Shown here: positions 21,521-31,645 of the stretch, one piece after another
Layout: the number at the start of each line of letters is the position of its first letter
Numbering within the stretch: position 1 is the first letter of the stretch
NCBI GenBank assembly: GCA_963693085.1
Contig: OY856413.1
Coordinates: 469,317,379 to 469,381,378, forward strand
DNA: 64,000 nucleotides
Reading direction: 5' to 3'
Source of the DNA: Alisma plantago-aquatica
Taxonomy: Eukaryota > Streptophyta > Magnoliopsida > Alismatales > Alismataceae
Translations under genes and position numbers: made by a program
The notes under the pieces: model-generated
Seen by the model: the letters and a program-made list of their open reading frames with translations, nothing else
Databases searched by the model: none
Told to the model about the DNA's origin: nothing

Positions 21521-21890
21521 TGTTGTCAGTTGTCGAGAATGGCCTTTAATCTCCATGTACAGAGCTGTTGTTAGGACTCAGTCACCCAAGGTAGAAATGA
21601 TAGACTCTCTATTTAAACCCACCGTTAATAATGGGGATGATGGTCTTATCAGGTTTGTTGCTTCTTTTTCCTTCTTGTGTCTACCTTTTTATCATCTATA
21701 CTTTGCATTGGCATATTGGCTATCTTTATACGGGGTTGTTTTATCTTATCTATTTTGGTATATATATGCCTCATATTATTAGGTAGTCTATTTATTATAG
21801 TGTTAGTGATCTATCACCAGGTGCTTCCTATTTGTTGCAGCCCTACTAGCTTGTATAGAAAACCCTACAAGATGATAATCAATTTCATAA

Positions 21891-23855
21891 ATTTGCTTGT
21901 TGTAAGTAATGAACGTACAACTCATGTACATGTGAAGTCGAAGGCCTTTCTTGATTTCTGTTGCAGATCAAGTGGGGTTGGTGGCTTTGGACTCATCAAA
22001 TGCCTAAGAGATTTAAAATTATTTCTTAGACCAAACTGTATTGAATGCCTTACTACAACAGAGTACCATCGTAAAAGGGGCATGATGATCACCTTTTAGT
22101 ACTTTCTCTGCAGGGATAATAGTGAATTCATTCAGCATCCATCCTTCAAATGTTTGTTAGCCTCTGAGATCTGGAAGGAAGTTGTAAGCACAAGAGTTCT
22201 TCCTTGTCAACCAAGAACCATTAGTAATATGATTACTCTAAATTAAAAAAAGACACGACCTTCTGAATTAATAGAAATTAACATGCCAACTATCCTCCTC
22301 CTGAGCAATCTTATAGATCTAAGGAACCAATCACCCCTGAATATGAAGATCACAAATTCTTAATTCTATTATAGGCTCACATTCAAGTTTTTATCCCATC
22401 TGAATATAAATTTTTGATACTATTAGTCTTGTTAGTGATGAACACATTTCTCACACAATTGACACATGCCTCTCACATATTAGTCTTGTAACTGAAACTT
22501 TGTTTATATGTAGAACATATAATCATGTTACACGATCAATTTCAGTATTGACGGACAATGGTAAACAACTCTATATAGACACCAGTACAAAGGGAAACCT
22601 GAAATTTGACAGTTGGGATGATATTCTCGATGGAAATAGGACACTTAGAGGCAATACCTGTCAATATATTGCTTGGAAAGATGACTCATGTTCTGGATAT
22701 GGCACATTCCTTGTGTGGGTCTTACACTCTGGTTACTACAAAGTATTATCATACTAAACCAATCCCAGGAAGGTATGCAACCCATGTGGTTTGTTTAAGC
22801 TTCTTCTAGCCTTCTCTTTAGAATCTCATAGAACGTCTTATCTTGGTTTAAACTACTAATCTATTTGAATATGGTGGACTGATTTATTGTCTCTTCATCT
22901 TTTTCCCATGCTTGTGAGCTATCTTTTTGTAGATTTGATTGTCCATATATTGTGTATGAATATTTGATTTGTAGTATAAGGTTCTTTAGTATTCCAGTTG
23001 TCAATGAACAGTTTTGTTCCGACTGTCAATGAATGGTTTTATACATATTTTTTCTGGGTAGCATTTGTCTTCTTGAATTTGAAAAAGAGTTTTGTTTAAA
23101 TACAAGCTTATTAATTCGTTACCAATAATTTTGATATGATCTTGGCATTAGTTCCTTCATGAAATCTATTAGGTGTGAAAACTATTGGGACTATCAAAGT
23201 TTGTCAGTATATATTTTATATGATTCTAAAATTGTTCTCTCAGTATTACAGAGTTGCTTCTTTATAAATCATGTTGTTTGTAGGGAACCAAGTGAACACC
23301 ATTCCTTATACCTTGATTGTGTCAAGACCGTTGTGCATTGTAATGCACCACATAGCAAACATGGAATGATTGCTGCAAATATTTGGAACCTACAATGATG
23401 GAGATCAAGAGCTAGGAGCACCAAAATGGAGATCTGGAGCTCAACCACAATGCAGTGATAGTGATTTGAATATGAAGCCAACAACTGGAAGCTACAATGC
23501 CTTCTTACTTTGTTTTTCTTCTCTATTTTACCATGATCATATTTCCCTCTTATTCTTAATCAATAAGGGACAATCATTCGTACTTTGGATTTTGTTTTGC
23601 CTTAATTTTTCAACTTGATAATGTTTTTTTATAATGGAAAAAGGATCATCTTATTATTCACAAAGATCTCCAACATCTATCCATTGCACGCTATAATTCA
23701 CATACTTTTCATGGCTGAGATCTACCTTAAAACTGGCAACTACAAGCACATAACCAATCAAAACCCTTGCAATAGGTGGAAGTAAATGATAAAAATGAAA
23801 GCTGAATTCAACTTGTGTTTTGCTGGCATGATACAAATAAAAGATAAGTCACTTT
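21891..23855. other. No gene recognised between the two captured fragments
   Basis: Several frames of 70-140 codons exist (for example 21,677-22,099 and 22,500-22,757), and splice-like CAG and GTAAG sites are present near 21,974 and 22,183. None resembles the missing PIWI exons or another family I know. They may be remains of other host exons or intron. Confidence 0.35.
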
Positions 23856-24195
23856 TTAACTGTTTCCAGATTTGATGCCAATGACGTGCAGGCAATATTT
23901 TCTTAGGCTACTTTCAAGCCTTTCAATTTCCGCACCCACCCCACTTCTTGCATCACTTTCACCAGAATCAGATGCTAATGGAACTACACTCCGCTCAGCT
24001 ACCTTCTCTACAAGTTTCAGATGGGCCCAACCGAGTGGAAAGCAAAATGCAGCTCCAAGTGCAGAACCAAGGAGCATATTCTGCACTCTCCATCTCAAGG
24101 AACCAGGAAATATGAGACCAGATACAGTAGCAGTTGCTGAGCGAGCTCCAACAATGTTGAAGACATGTATGTCACATTGTTCAGCAAGAAGATTT
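23856..24195 (-). pseudogene. Captured exon of an unknown host protein, minus strand
   Basis: Reading on the minus strand from about 24,195, an uninterrupted frame of about 110 codons runs NLLAEQCDIHVFNIVGARSA, then GLIFPGSLRWRVQNMLLGSA, then LGAAFCFPLGWAHLKLVEK, then GVGAEIERLESSLRK, and stops near 23,856. A Gly/Ala-rich hydrophobic stretch followed by an acidic, helical tail suggests a small membrane-associated or organellar protein. I do not recognise the family. Codon use and the open frame look genic, and the strand is opposite to the transposon genes and the Argonaute exons. It lacks a clear start and is probably one or two exons only. Confidence 0.5.
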
Positions 24196-24524
24196 TACAA
24201 ACCATAAAGTGCAATAGTAAACATTGGTGTTGTATTCAATATATGGGGCAAGGTAAAATATCCTCCCCATGTAATTCAATATAAGGGGCAGGGTAAAATG
24301 TTGTATGAAAGTATATCATTGGTGTTGTATTTAATATTAGGGGCAAGGTAAAATATCCTCCCCATGTAATTCTCAATTATTTATAAATAAAAAATATTCA
24401 TACTTTCAAACTAGTGAGTTCATCTACAATTGACATTCAATTAGAAATCATGATAATAAATTGAAAACTGAATGACTAAAAGCCATGAAAATGTAGTAAT
24501 AAAAAACTATAGTCATTAGTGGCT

Positions 24525-24816
24525 TTTTTTATACGCCATTAAACTCAATAAGAGCATTTTCATACACCAACATAATACAAAATAGTGGCATTTGTATAAA
24601 AGGCCAAATGATGTTTTAGTGGCCTTTATTTGGCATTTATTGGATGCCACTAAAGACAAATGTTTAGTGGCATTTACAACTTATGCCATTATCTTTCTAG
24701 TGGCATTGGTACTAGAGGCATTTTTTTAAGTGTCAACAAATGCCACTACACATGTTTAGTGTTTTTTTTTCAGTGGCATTTCTAAAAGGCCACTAATGTG
24801 AATGTTTGTTGTAGTG
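24525..24816 (+). repeat. CACTA-X 3' subterminal repeats and terminus
   Basis: About ten copies of AGTGGCATTT or its complement AAATGCCACT lie in 290 bp and end at GTTGTAGTG, the complement of CACTACAAC. Element B sequence starts immediately after, at GGCATCAGG. Confidence 0.85.
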
Positions 24817-25265
24817 GGCATCAGGTTTTTAAAGAAATCGACATTGATAAACATTACATGTCGGCTATTAAGGAAAACCAACATCCATATTTGTAGACCA
24901 TCTAGACACGGGTATCGCTTTTTATTCAACGTCAGCTGAAGAAAAGAAACTGATGCCTAAAATAGCCCGTGAAATCCAAATTTTCAAGCAAAAAAAATTG
25001 CCCCCAAAGTGTCACATACAACGTCAGTGTTTTACCTAATAACCGATTCCTAAAGAAGATAAAAATTGCACACAACTTTTACCATATGGGCGTTGGTTTT
25101 CGTGGGATAACCGATGCTGATAAGGGTTCACACACCCTCCCTACCAAAAATTTTAGGGTAAAGGATTGTCCAATTGACGTCGGTTGTTATTTTCAACTGA
25201 CGCTTATTCTATTTAGGTGTCAGTTTATAAGATAACTGATACATTTTATTAACTTAATAGCCCCT

Positions 25266-25620
25266 GTGAGAAACAGACTCTTCTCCTTTCTTCTATTTCA
25301 TCACAAAAATAGACTCTGCCTTTTTCCACCTGACGACGTCACCACTGTGCCTGCTTCCTGCTGTGTCACCACCGCCACCGCCAGCTGCCAATGTTGCTTC
25401 TCTGCTCGCCACCGTCGCCGCCTGCTACTGCTGTTGCTTCTCTACTCACTATCGCCACTGCCTCCTTCTCCTGATGCTTCTCTGGTTGGTGTTGTTGCTC
25501 CTCACACTGTCGTCACCACCGATAGGGATGAGGCTCATCTCCACGCTGCTAGTTGCTCGACAGGTAGGCCCTCCTCTTCTTCCTCCATACCCCTCTTCTT
25601 CTTCCTTCTTCCTCCTTACC
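25266..25620 (+). other. C-rich leader of CACTA-B
   Basis: Rich in CCACCGCC and CTTCTTCC runs. Frames 25,266-25,706 and 25,363-25,818 are open but low-complexity, so I do not call a protein. It matches the leader position in family A. Confidence 0.45.
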
Positions 25621-25624
25621 AACA

Positions 25625-25745
25625 ACAAGCACGACCGTGTTGGCTTGCCACGGCCGTGGCTGTATTGGCCGACCACGGCCGTGCTGCCCGGCATGGTCGT
25701 GCTTAGCCAACACAACCATGACTGTGGCCAGCCCACACGACCGTG
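25625..25745. repeat. Cluster of CACGGCCGTG-like palindromes
   Basis: Five or six imperfect copies of a CACGGCCGTG/CACGACCGTG core lie in about 120 bp, GC-rich against an AT-rich background (CCACGGCCGTGGCTG, ACCACGGCCGTGCTG, GGCATGGTCGTGC, ACACGACCGTG). A related pair, GTCGTGCTGGCCAGCACGAC, lies near the 3' end of the same element (31,337-31,356). Confidence 0.7.
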
Positions 25746-25792
25746 TTTGCTATTAGTAAGGAGGGAGAAGGAAGAAAAGTGGGTATATATTC

Positions 25793-26045
25793 AAATGAAA
25801 TCAATTATGAATCTGTGATGAAATCAATTATGTTCAAATCAATTATGTTCAATTATATGATGAAATCAATTATGTTCAAATCTTGTGATGAAATCAATTA
25901 TGATGAAATCAATTGTGATGAAACCCTAGCATCTACATGAATCCCTATTGTATGATGAAACCTAACATCTACATACTCTATATGATACCTAAAATTGTGA
26001 TGAAACCCTAACATCAATTGTGATGAAACCCTAACTCTACATATC
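25793..26045 (+). repeat. Degenerate short tandem repeat, GATGAAATCAATTATG type
   Basis: About a dozen irregular units of 15-30 bp (GATGAAATCAATTATG, then GTGATGAAACCCTAACATC) run through the region. The later units contain CCCTAA, so the array grades toward the telo-box motif used before TNP2. Confidence 0.65.
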
Positions 26046-26266
26046 TATCCAAGATGATGAACATGCATGGACACTCGAAATATCGAAATCAATGTTATAG
26101 AATATGATACCTAGATTAAATGATGTTACATGAAACCTAGGATATGAATGATGAAACTAGGATTGTAGGTATTGAAATGACAACATACATGTATGTATTG
26201 GCCTAGAAACCCATCCAAGATTTACTCATTAGGAGTAAATCTTAGATAGTCCCCGGTTTGGGACTA

Positions 26267-26457
26267 TTCTTGAACACCTAATCTCACTTAGGATGTAAGT
26301 GTATAATGTGTATTGGGTTTTCAATAAAATTTCGATAGAATTTCCCCTTTTGTTCTCTTAGTACATACATACTTGGAGAATAGTGGGGAAATGTTGCCGA
26401 AATTTTCCTGAAAACCCAATACACATTATACACTTACTAGTGAGATTAGGTGTTCGA
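26267..26457. repeat. Conserved foldback upstream of TNP2 in CACTA-B
   Basis: Same structure as 13,280-13,472: arms of about 95 bp, left from TTCTTGAACACCTAATCTCA, right ending GAGATTAGGTGTTCGA, centre near 26,365. Preceded by the same short stem-loop. Confidence 0.85.
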
Positions 26458-26518
26458 GGATGGGATAGGTGGTACATGTACATTTATTATATATAAGAAT
26501 GACATCACATGTATTTTT

Positions 26519-26534
26519 TAACCCTAAACCCTAA
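26519..26534 (+). promoter_or_regulatory. Telo-box before TNP2 of CACTA-B
   Basis: AACCCTAAACCCTAAT lies 40 bp before the ATG at 26,574 and is conserved with the family-A elements. Confidence 0.6.
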
Positions 26535-26573
26535 TCTTGTCCTAATATATACTTGTTTTCTCTTTGATCATAG

Positions 26574-28474
26574 AATGGTTAGATCATGGATGTCCATTCG
26601 CAATCACTGCATCCCAGAGTTTATATCTGGTCCTGATCAGTTTATTAGATTTGTCGAGGAACATAGGAAACAACATGGAGATAGGTTCTATTGTCCATGT
26701 AGGCATTGCGGTAACAACTTGAAAGTCAGCAGTGGTGACAAAATCAAAAGTCATGTCATGTGCAAGGAGATTATACAAGGCTATACAGAATGGCACTGGC
26801 ATGGAGAGATTTCAAACCTAAAACCAGTGGATGTCGATAGCAGTGCTTGGGTGGAAGAGAAATTTTTTCTCTGATGATGTAGATGTGAACAAACCAGTTC
26901 TAGTAGACATCACTAATCCAATGCTGGATAGTTGTGGGGTAGAGCACATCGATCCACCTCCCATCTTTAGAAACATTGTGCATGATACTGAGATACCGTT
27001 ATACACAGGTTGTACTAAGTTTAAAAATCTTAGCGCTGTGTTGAGATTGAATAAGTTGAAAGCTAACAATAGATGGAGTGACAAAAGCTTCACTTCATTG
27101 TTGACTTTGTTGAAAGAAATGCTTCCTGTAGGAAGTGAGCTGCCAATCTCAACATACCGGGTAAAGAAATTATTGTGCCCAATGGGAATGGAGGCCAAGA
27201 AGATACACGCATGCCCGAATGATTGTGTATTATTTAAAAAGGACTATGCGGATTTGAAAGATTGTCTAAAATGTGGTGCGTCACGGTATAAATTGACGAC
27301 TTCGAGGGAGTCCAGAACTGGTTCTCCTGCCAAGGTGATGTGGTATCTACCTATAATATCACGGTTTCAACGCTTGTTTGCAAATCCGATAGATGCAAAG
27401 AATTTGAGGTGGCATGCAAATGTTAAGCAAAATAATGTTGGGATCCTACGACATGCGTCTGATTCCCCACAGTGGAAGAAGATTGATCAATTGTACCCCA
27501 AATTTAGTGAAGAAGATAGGAATCTAAGACTTGGGATTTGTATAGATGGGATGAATCCATACGGGACATTGAGCAACCAACATAGCACTTGGCCAGTCAT
27601 GCTTGTTATATATAATCTTCCTCCCTGGCTGTGTATGAAAATAAGTATGTTATGTTGTCATTGTTGATATCGGGCCCTAAACAACCTGGAAATGATATTG
27701 ATGTTTATCTTGAACCTCTGATTGATGACTTATAAAGAAACTCTGGGGTGAAGGTGTGATGACCTATGATGCTTTATGAAGAGAGACATTTAGTTTGCAT
27801 GCTATGTTGTTTTGCACTATTAATGACTTTCAAGCATACGTGAATTTGTCTAGATATAGTGTCAAAGGAGATAAAGCGTGTCCTATATGTGAAGAGAAAA
27901 CTAATTAAATAAGACTAAAACATGGCGGCAAGACTGTATATCTTGGTCATCGAAGGTTTCTTTCAAAATTCCATCTGTATCGTAGGAATCACAAAGCATT
28001 CAATAGATGGAATGAGGAACGGAGTGCACCTAAACCTATACCGGGGGATGTTGTTTATGAAAGAGTAAAAGTCATTGTCAATGAATTTGGTAAGAGATCA
28101 CAATGTACTATGGCCACACGGAGTGACAATTCTTCATTCAAGAAGAAGTCAATATTTTTGGATCTTCCTTATTAGAGTCCTTTGACAGTCAGGCATTGTA
28201 TCGATGTCATGCACGCTGAAAAAAATGTATGTGATAGCATCATTGATACTCTATTCAATATACCAGGTAAGACTAAAGATGGGATAAAATCCAGATTGGA
28301 CCTACGTGAAATGGGAATAAGGTCATAATTAATAGAATTACATGAAATGGGTAATAAAAGAACATACTTACCTCCTACTTGTTACACGTTGTCTACAAAG
28401 GAGAAAAAAACTTTTTGTGAATGCTTGACAAATGTTAAGGTGCCACATACTTACCTCCCGCTTGTTACACATTG
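26574..28474 (+). pseudogene. CACTA-B TNP2 transposase, broken and internally deleted
   Basis: MVRSWMSIRNHCIPEF starts a transposase-associated domain with an intact FYCPCRHCGNN motif and TEWHWHGEIS. The next frame (26,831-27,667) is the best-kept transposase stretch of the window: WSDKSFTSLLTLLKEMLP, CPNDCVLFKKDYADL, LRLGICIDGMNPYG, HSTWPVMLVIYNLPPWLCMK. Lesions: T-run frameshift near 26,866, one-base loss near 27,642, stops near 27,733, 27,777, 27,904, 28,173 and 28,326. The DUF4218/DUF4216 C-terminus is missing after 28,444, where a 30-bp upstream segment is repeated before the second gene begins. It lacks the stray TNP2 fragment of family A. Confidence 0.9.
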
Positions 28475-30943
28475 AATGTGCATGACCACACAATGGGTCC
28501 AAAGGGCTATGCATGCGTTCACCGAAGACTACAGGCAGAGTCTGATGCTACTCAGGAGTCCTCTACTACATGTACCACACCCATGCCTCACCATGATGTC
28601 TGGATAGCTGGGAAGCAAAACAAGAAGGGTGAAATAATAAAGCCCGTAACTGCTGAGGCAGCTGCAAAAATGGTAAAATACAACTCTTAGAGTAATCGTT
28701 TAAATATTGATTATTTGTGGTGTTTACTTACCAATTTCTGTTGATGGTGATTAGCGGGAGCTGCACGAGCAGAGGAAACATGGCACGTTCATCCCTCAGG
28801 GCACAAGGTATGACAGTTGCTCGGGGTAACCCAGAGCATCCTAGACATGTTAGGGGTGCAGACACTGGTGTGGGCATCAAAGCGTTCTTTGGGCCATCCC
28901 AACGCAAACCTGTCCCAAGAGCGGGACATTCACAAGAAAAGGTAACCTATTCTTTTTTTAGAATGTTACTGCAAAAGGGAATTCAATAATAAGAAGTTAA
29001 TGTTTCTTTTATCCATGTATAGGAGAATAAGAGGGTCGAGGATATAGTTGCTATGAAGGTCAAGGAAGAAATGTTGCGGTGGCAGGCATCTCAGGCTTCC
29101 AATCAGCCTATGGCGGTCCGCTCTTCTCCTGATGCACATGCTGAGAGTAATCCTACAGACCCACCACCTAGCACGTCTGTTGTAAGTATAGTTTATGACA
29201 TAGTAGCTAGTCTTTTCAAGATGATATGTATATATGTATAACATTCTTTATGTAAATTTGTAGGCGTTGAAGCCATGCTGCTTAAGAATTGAAGAATATA
29301 TTGTTGCAGAGGTGCATGGTTACCCGTCCCTTCTTGGGGCAATGATTCACGAGACTCTAATACCACATGGTTACATTTGTGTGTGCGCGATACGTGTATT
29401 CCCCGAGTGGAGGGAAGCTACATTACCATATGCCCACCCGGATATTGATACACTTGCTGAGGCAGAAGGCGGGGTGATATTGTGGCCCAAAGCGGATGTC
29501 ATCTACACTACTAAAATTGTAAGACAAATTTACATTACGTTAAATTGTTAATGTGTATATATGAGGTCAATTGATCTGGAATTATATATACAGGTTAAAA
29601 AGAAGACACCCAGAGAATCTAGGCCTCCACCTCCACTTCCTACATTACCAAGTTGGGTTCCAACTGACCTAAAATTTTCGTTAGGTCCTACTTGTAAGGG
29701 AATGGCAGTATGGATACACGCACATAATATACATTGCCCTATAGTTGTTTCTTTAGAAGCGGATTATGTAGGTCAATCATACGAAACCTCTCTATTTATA
29801 CAAGATATTATTGAGTTGTTTATCTATGATTGGCTGAATACATCAATCATAGAGGCATCGATAAGGTGAGATCTTGTTTATACATCCATATACCTTGTGT
29901 AGGATCCAGTGATCTGGTTTCTTATATATTAGTGCATACGTAAGACATGTTTTGCAGCTACTTAGTCGAAATTCAATGTAAACAATTTGGATTTGAACAT
30001 GTGGGATTTTTTATTCCATCAATTATTAGTCTGGTAGCTAAATAACCTAATAGCGTTCAACAATACTATTGTGATGCTTTTACAATTTTTGGTCAAAAAA
30101 AGAAGACGATAATAATAGCTCCATTCAATGTGAAATAAGTTTACTTTACTTATCATTTGGACTTAAGAAAATTACATATTTATTATGGATTTTGAGTTAT
30201 TAATTTTTAAATTTTTTACCTCTAGCACTATGCATTGGGAGTTACTAGTTATGCTCCCCGGGACGTTCACTGTCTATTATCTAGATCCTGTGAGGAGTAC
30301 ATTGAATCTAAAAATTAGACACGTAATGAGAATGGCATTATTCTGGTGAGAAATATTTCATTTTTATATACATTAACTTCTGTTATTACATTACTATTTA
30401 ATTATGCAATTTAATGTGTTACATTAACATGTAGGGGTTTAGATGCATTCAAAAAGGCTGTAGAAAAGGTCTCCAGTAAAAAGAACCAGCCAATAATTTG
30501 GAAGAACATGAAAGCAAGTTCCCGACTCCAATGTATATGTTATTTATGTGAACTGTGCTTATTTGTATTTTTTAATATTTTGTATCCATTTTATAGTGTT
30601 CTACACAAGATAACATATGGGTATGTGCATACTATGTGATGCGGTTTATAGACATAATTATCAAACATGCAGATGAAATCAATGTCATACCTAAGGTATT
30701 ATATATAGTCTCATTAGATAGTATGAAATATATCAATCTTATTTATATATTATTACTTATATATATACATCATTCTCTTTGCAGATGTTTAAAACTGACC
30801 CCACTACAGGTAAAGCCTTAAAAGATGTGCATGCTCCATATACGATGCAAGTATCAAATGACGTAAGAGAAGAATGGGCAAGAGCCATACAAGCAGTGGA
30901 GACTGTAAGATATAATTGGGATGCTGATAGCGATGATGAATGA
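28475..30943 (+). pseudogene. CACTA-B second gene with Ulp1-like (C48) peptidase domain
   Basis: Exon-like blocks: 28,475-28,690 (PHHDVWIAGKQNKKGEI, typical of CACTA second proteins); 28,752-28,940; 29,022-29,180 (KVKEEMLRWQASQASNQP); 29,263-29,520; 29,594-29,868 (LGPTCKGMAVWIHAHN, LFIQDIIELFIYDWLNTS); 30,230-30,345 (HWELLVMLPGTFTVYYLDPV); 30,433-30,510; 30,598-30,693 (WVCAYYVMRFIDIIIKHADE); 30,785-30,943 (NDVREEWARAIQAVE). His at 30,233, Asp near 30,284 and Cys at 30,624 match the Ulp1 triad, but the usual DCG around Cys reads VCA. Ulp1 enzymes cut SUMO-type conjugates. Its role in CACTA elements is unknown. The upstream junction is a deletion scar. Confidence 0.75.
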
Positions 30944-31244
30944 TATTTTGTAAATGAATGTTTATACATGTATTTCTAAATGTCTGAATGTTTTTACATG
31001 TATTTAAATATTTCTACATGTATGAATGTGACAATTGAATTGATATCTGAATGTATCTACCTTTGTGTGAATGTGTGAAAAGAATATTTGTTGATTTTGC
31101 AGGTTTGTGTCCTATTTGTTGGTTGATATCAATGGATGTCCTAAACCAGCTACCGGTTGTAGTTCATAACTGAACTGTAGGTTTCTACATCTTGCTGACC
31201 AGCCACAGCAGGCCTGCAAATAGATTCGAAAAAAAATCAAACCA

Positions 31245-31437
31245 TAGGCGTCGGTTATTTGTCTAAAACCGACAACAAAGGCTTACAATGTCGGTTAATA
31301 GCAAAAAACCATCGCCTAATGTTGCCAGACAGCATAGTCGTGCTGGCCAGCACGACCGTGGTGGCAGGTGATATGTTGTCAGTTATTACTAGAAAATCGA
31401 CACTGATGGTGTTCTAGATGATGCCATTTTTGTAGCA
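31245..31437 (+). repeat. CACTA-B 3' subterminal repeats and terminus
   Basis: GGCGTCGGTTATTTG, AAAACCGACAAC, AATGTCGGTTAA and GTTGTCAGTTATTAC units precede GATGATGCCATTTTTGTAGC. The last bases read GTAGCA instead of GTAGTG, a decayed end. Confidence 0.7.
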
Positions 31438-31645
31438 CATATGATTATAGCATCGATTTAGTTACATATAACTGACGCCGATGGGGACCCTGCTGGCACG
31501 TTTTTGGTGGTGAGAAGCATTTTGGCGTTGGTTGTAAAACTGACGCCGAAAGGGTTTGACTTTTAGAGGCGTCCACATAGGCGTCGCTTGGAAACCGTTG
31601 CTAAAAGAGCTTAAATAACTGACGCCGAAGGACAGATCTGTAGTA
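31438..31645 (+). mobile_element. CACTA 3' end remnant (family A-like)
   Basis: Four AACTGACGCC-type units end at GATCTGTAGTA. This looks like another CACTA 3' end directly after that of B, as expected if B was inserted near the end of, or nested in, a family-A element. The match to the family-A 5' terminus is partial, so assignment is tentative. Confidence 0.5.

Larger units (their letters stand above)
19595..21890 (+). pseudogene. Captured, rearranged exons of an AGO4-clade Argonaute
   Basis: Exon-like pieces in order: 19,595-19,701 (SDYFIKHHQIELKYSDPLP then CLNVGRPKQPTYVPIE, end of PAZ); 19,875-19,966 (TKSLSTFQRYALVEKSR, stop TAG at 19,932, KPQERMGVL; linker 2); 20,083-20,128 (AVKDNNYGNDPLLTA); 20,407-20,490 (MAVVNFSAQC and HIQDLIHCGKLKVI; Mid); PIWI start (ILGMDVSHGSPGQSD with the first catalytic Asp) at 20,677-20,746 and again at 21,316-21,386; 21,530-21,652 (REWPLISMYRAVVRTQSPK, VEMIDSLFKP); 21,841-21,890 (RKPYKMIINF). 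Intron borders GT/AG survive at several places. The N-terminus and most of PIWI are missing. The family match is by recalled motifs. Confidence 0.85.
15898..24816 (+). mobile_element. CACTA element X, 3' part, carrying captured host exons
   Basis: The 3' end is well formed: GTTTGTTGTAGTG at 24,804-24,816 is the complement of CACTACAACAAAC, preceded by about 290 bp of AGTGGCATT-type subterminal repeats. These differ from those of families A and B, so X is a third family. Inside are a Ptta/transposase-24 gene, Argonaute exons and a minus-strand exon of an unknown protein. The 5' end is missing at the 15,897 junction. That all of this belongs to one element is inferred from the absence of other termini between 15,898 and 24,816. 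Confidence 0.6.
24817..31437 (+). mobile_element. CACTA (En/Spm) element B
   Basis: It has subterminal GTCAGTT/AACCGAT repeats at 24,840-25,240, a C-rich leader, a TNP2 gene, a second gene ending in a Ulp1-like domain, 3' subterminal repeats (31,245-31,400), and the 3' end GATGATGCCATTTTTGTAGC. That terminus predicts a 5' end of CACTACAAAAATGGCATC; the 5' side starts at GGCATCAG, so the first 12 or so bases are missing where element X abuts. Family B is related to A (TNP2, foldback and telo-box are shared). Confidence 0.8.

Noticed and set aside
19595..21890. Intact Argonaute gene
   Set aside because: The N-terminal half, most of PIWI and the later catalytic residues are absent, a nonsense codon is present, and exons are inverted and repeated.
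23872..24207. 111-codon plus-strand frame
   Set aside because: The minus-strand frame over the same bases reads as a more protein-like sequence with a hydrophobic segment and charged helix; the plus frame is its shadow.
25363..25818. 151-codon frame in the C-rich leader of element B as a protein
   Set aside because: Low-complexity, overlaps another open frame, not conserved with family A, and spans the palindrome cluster.
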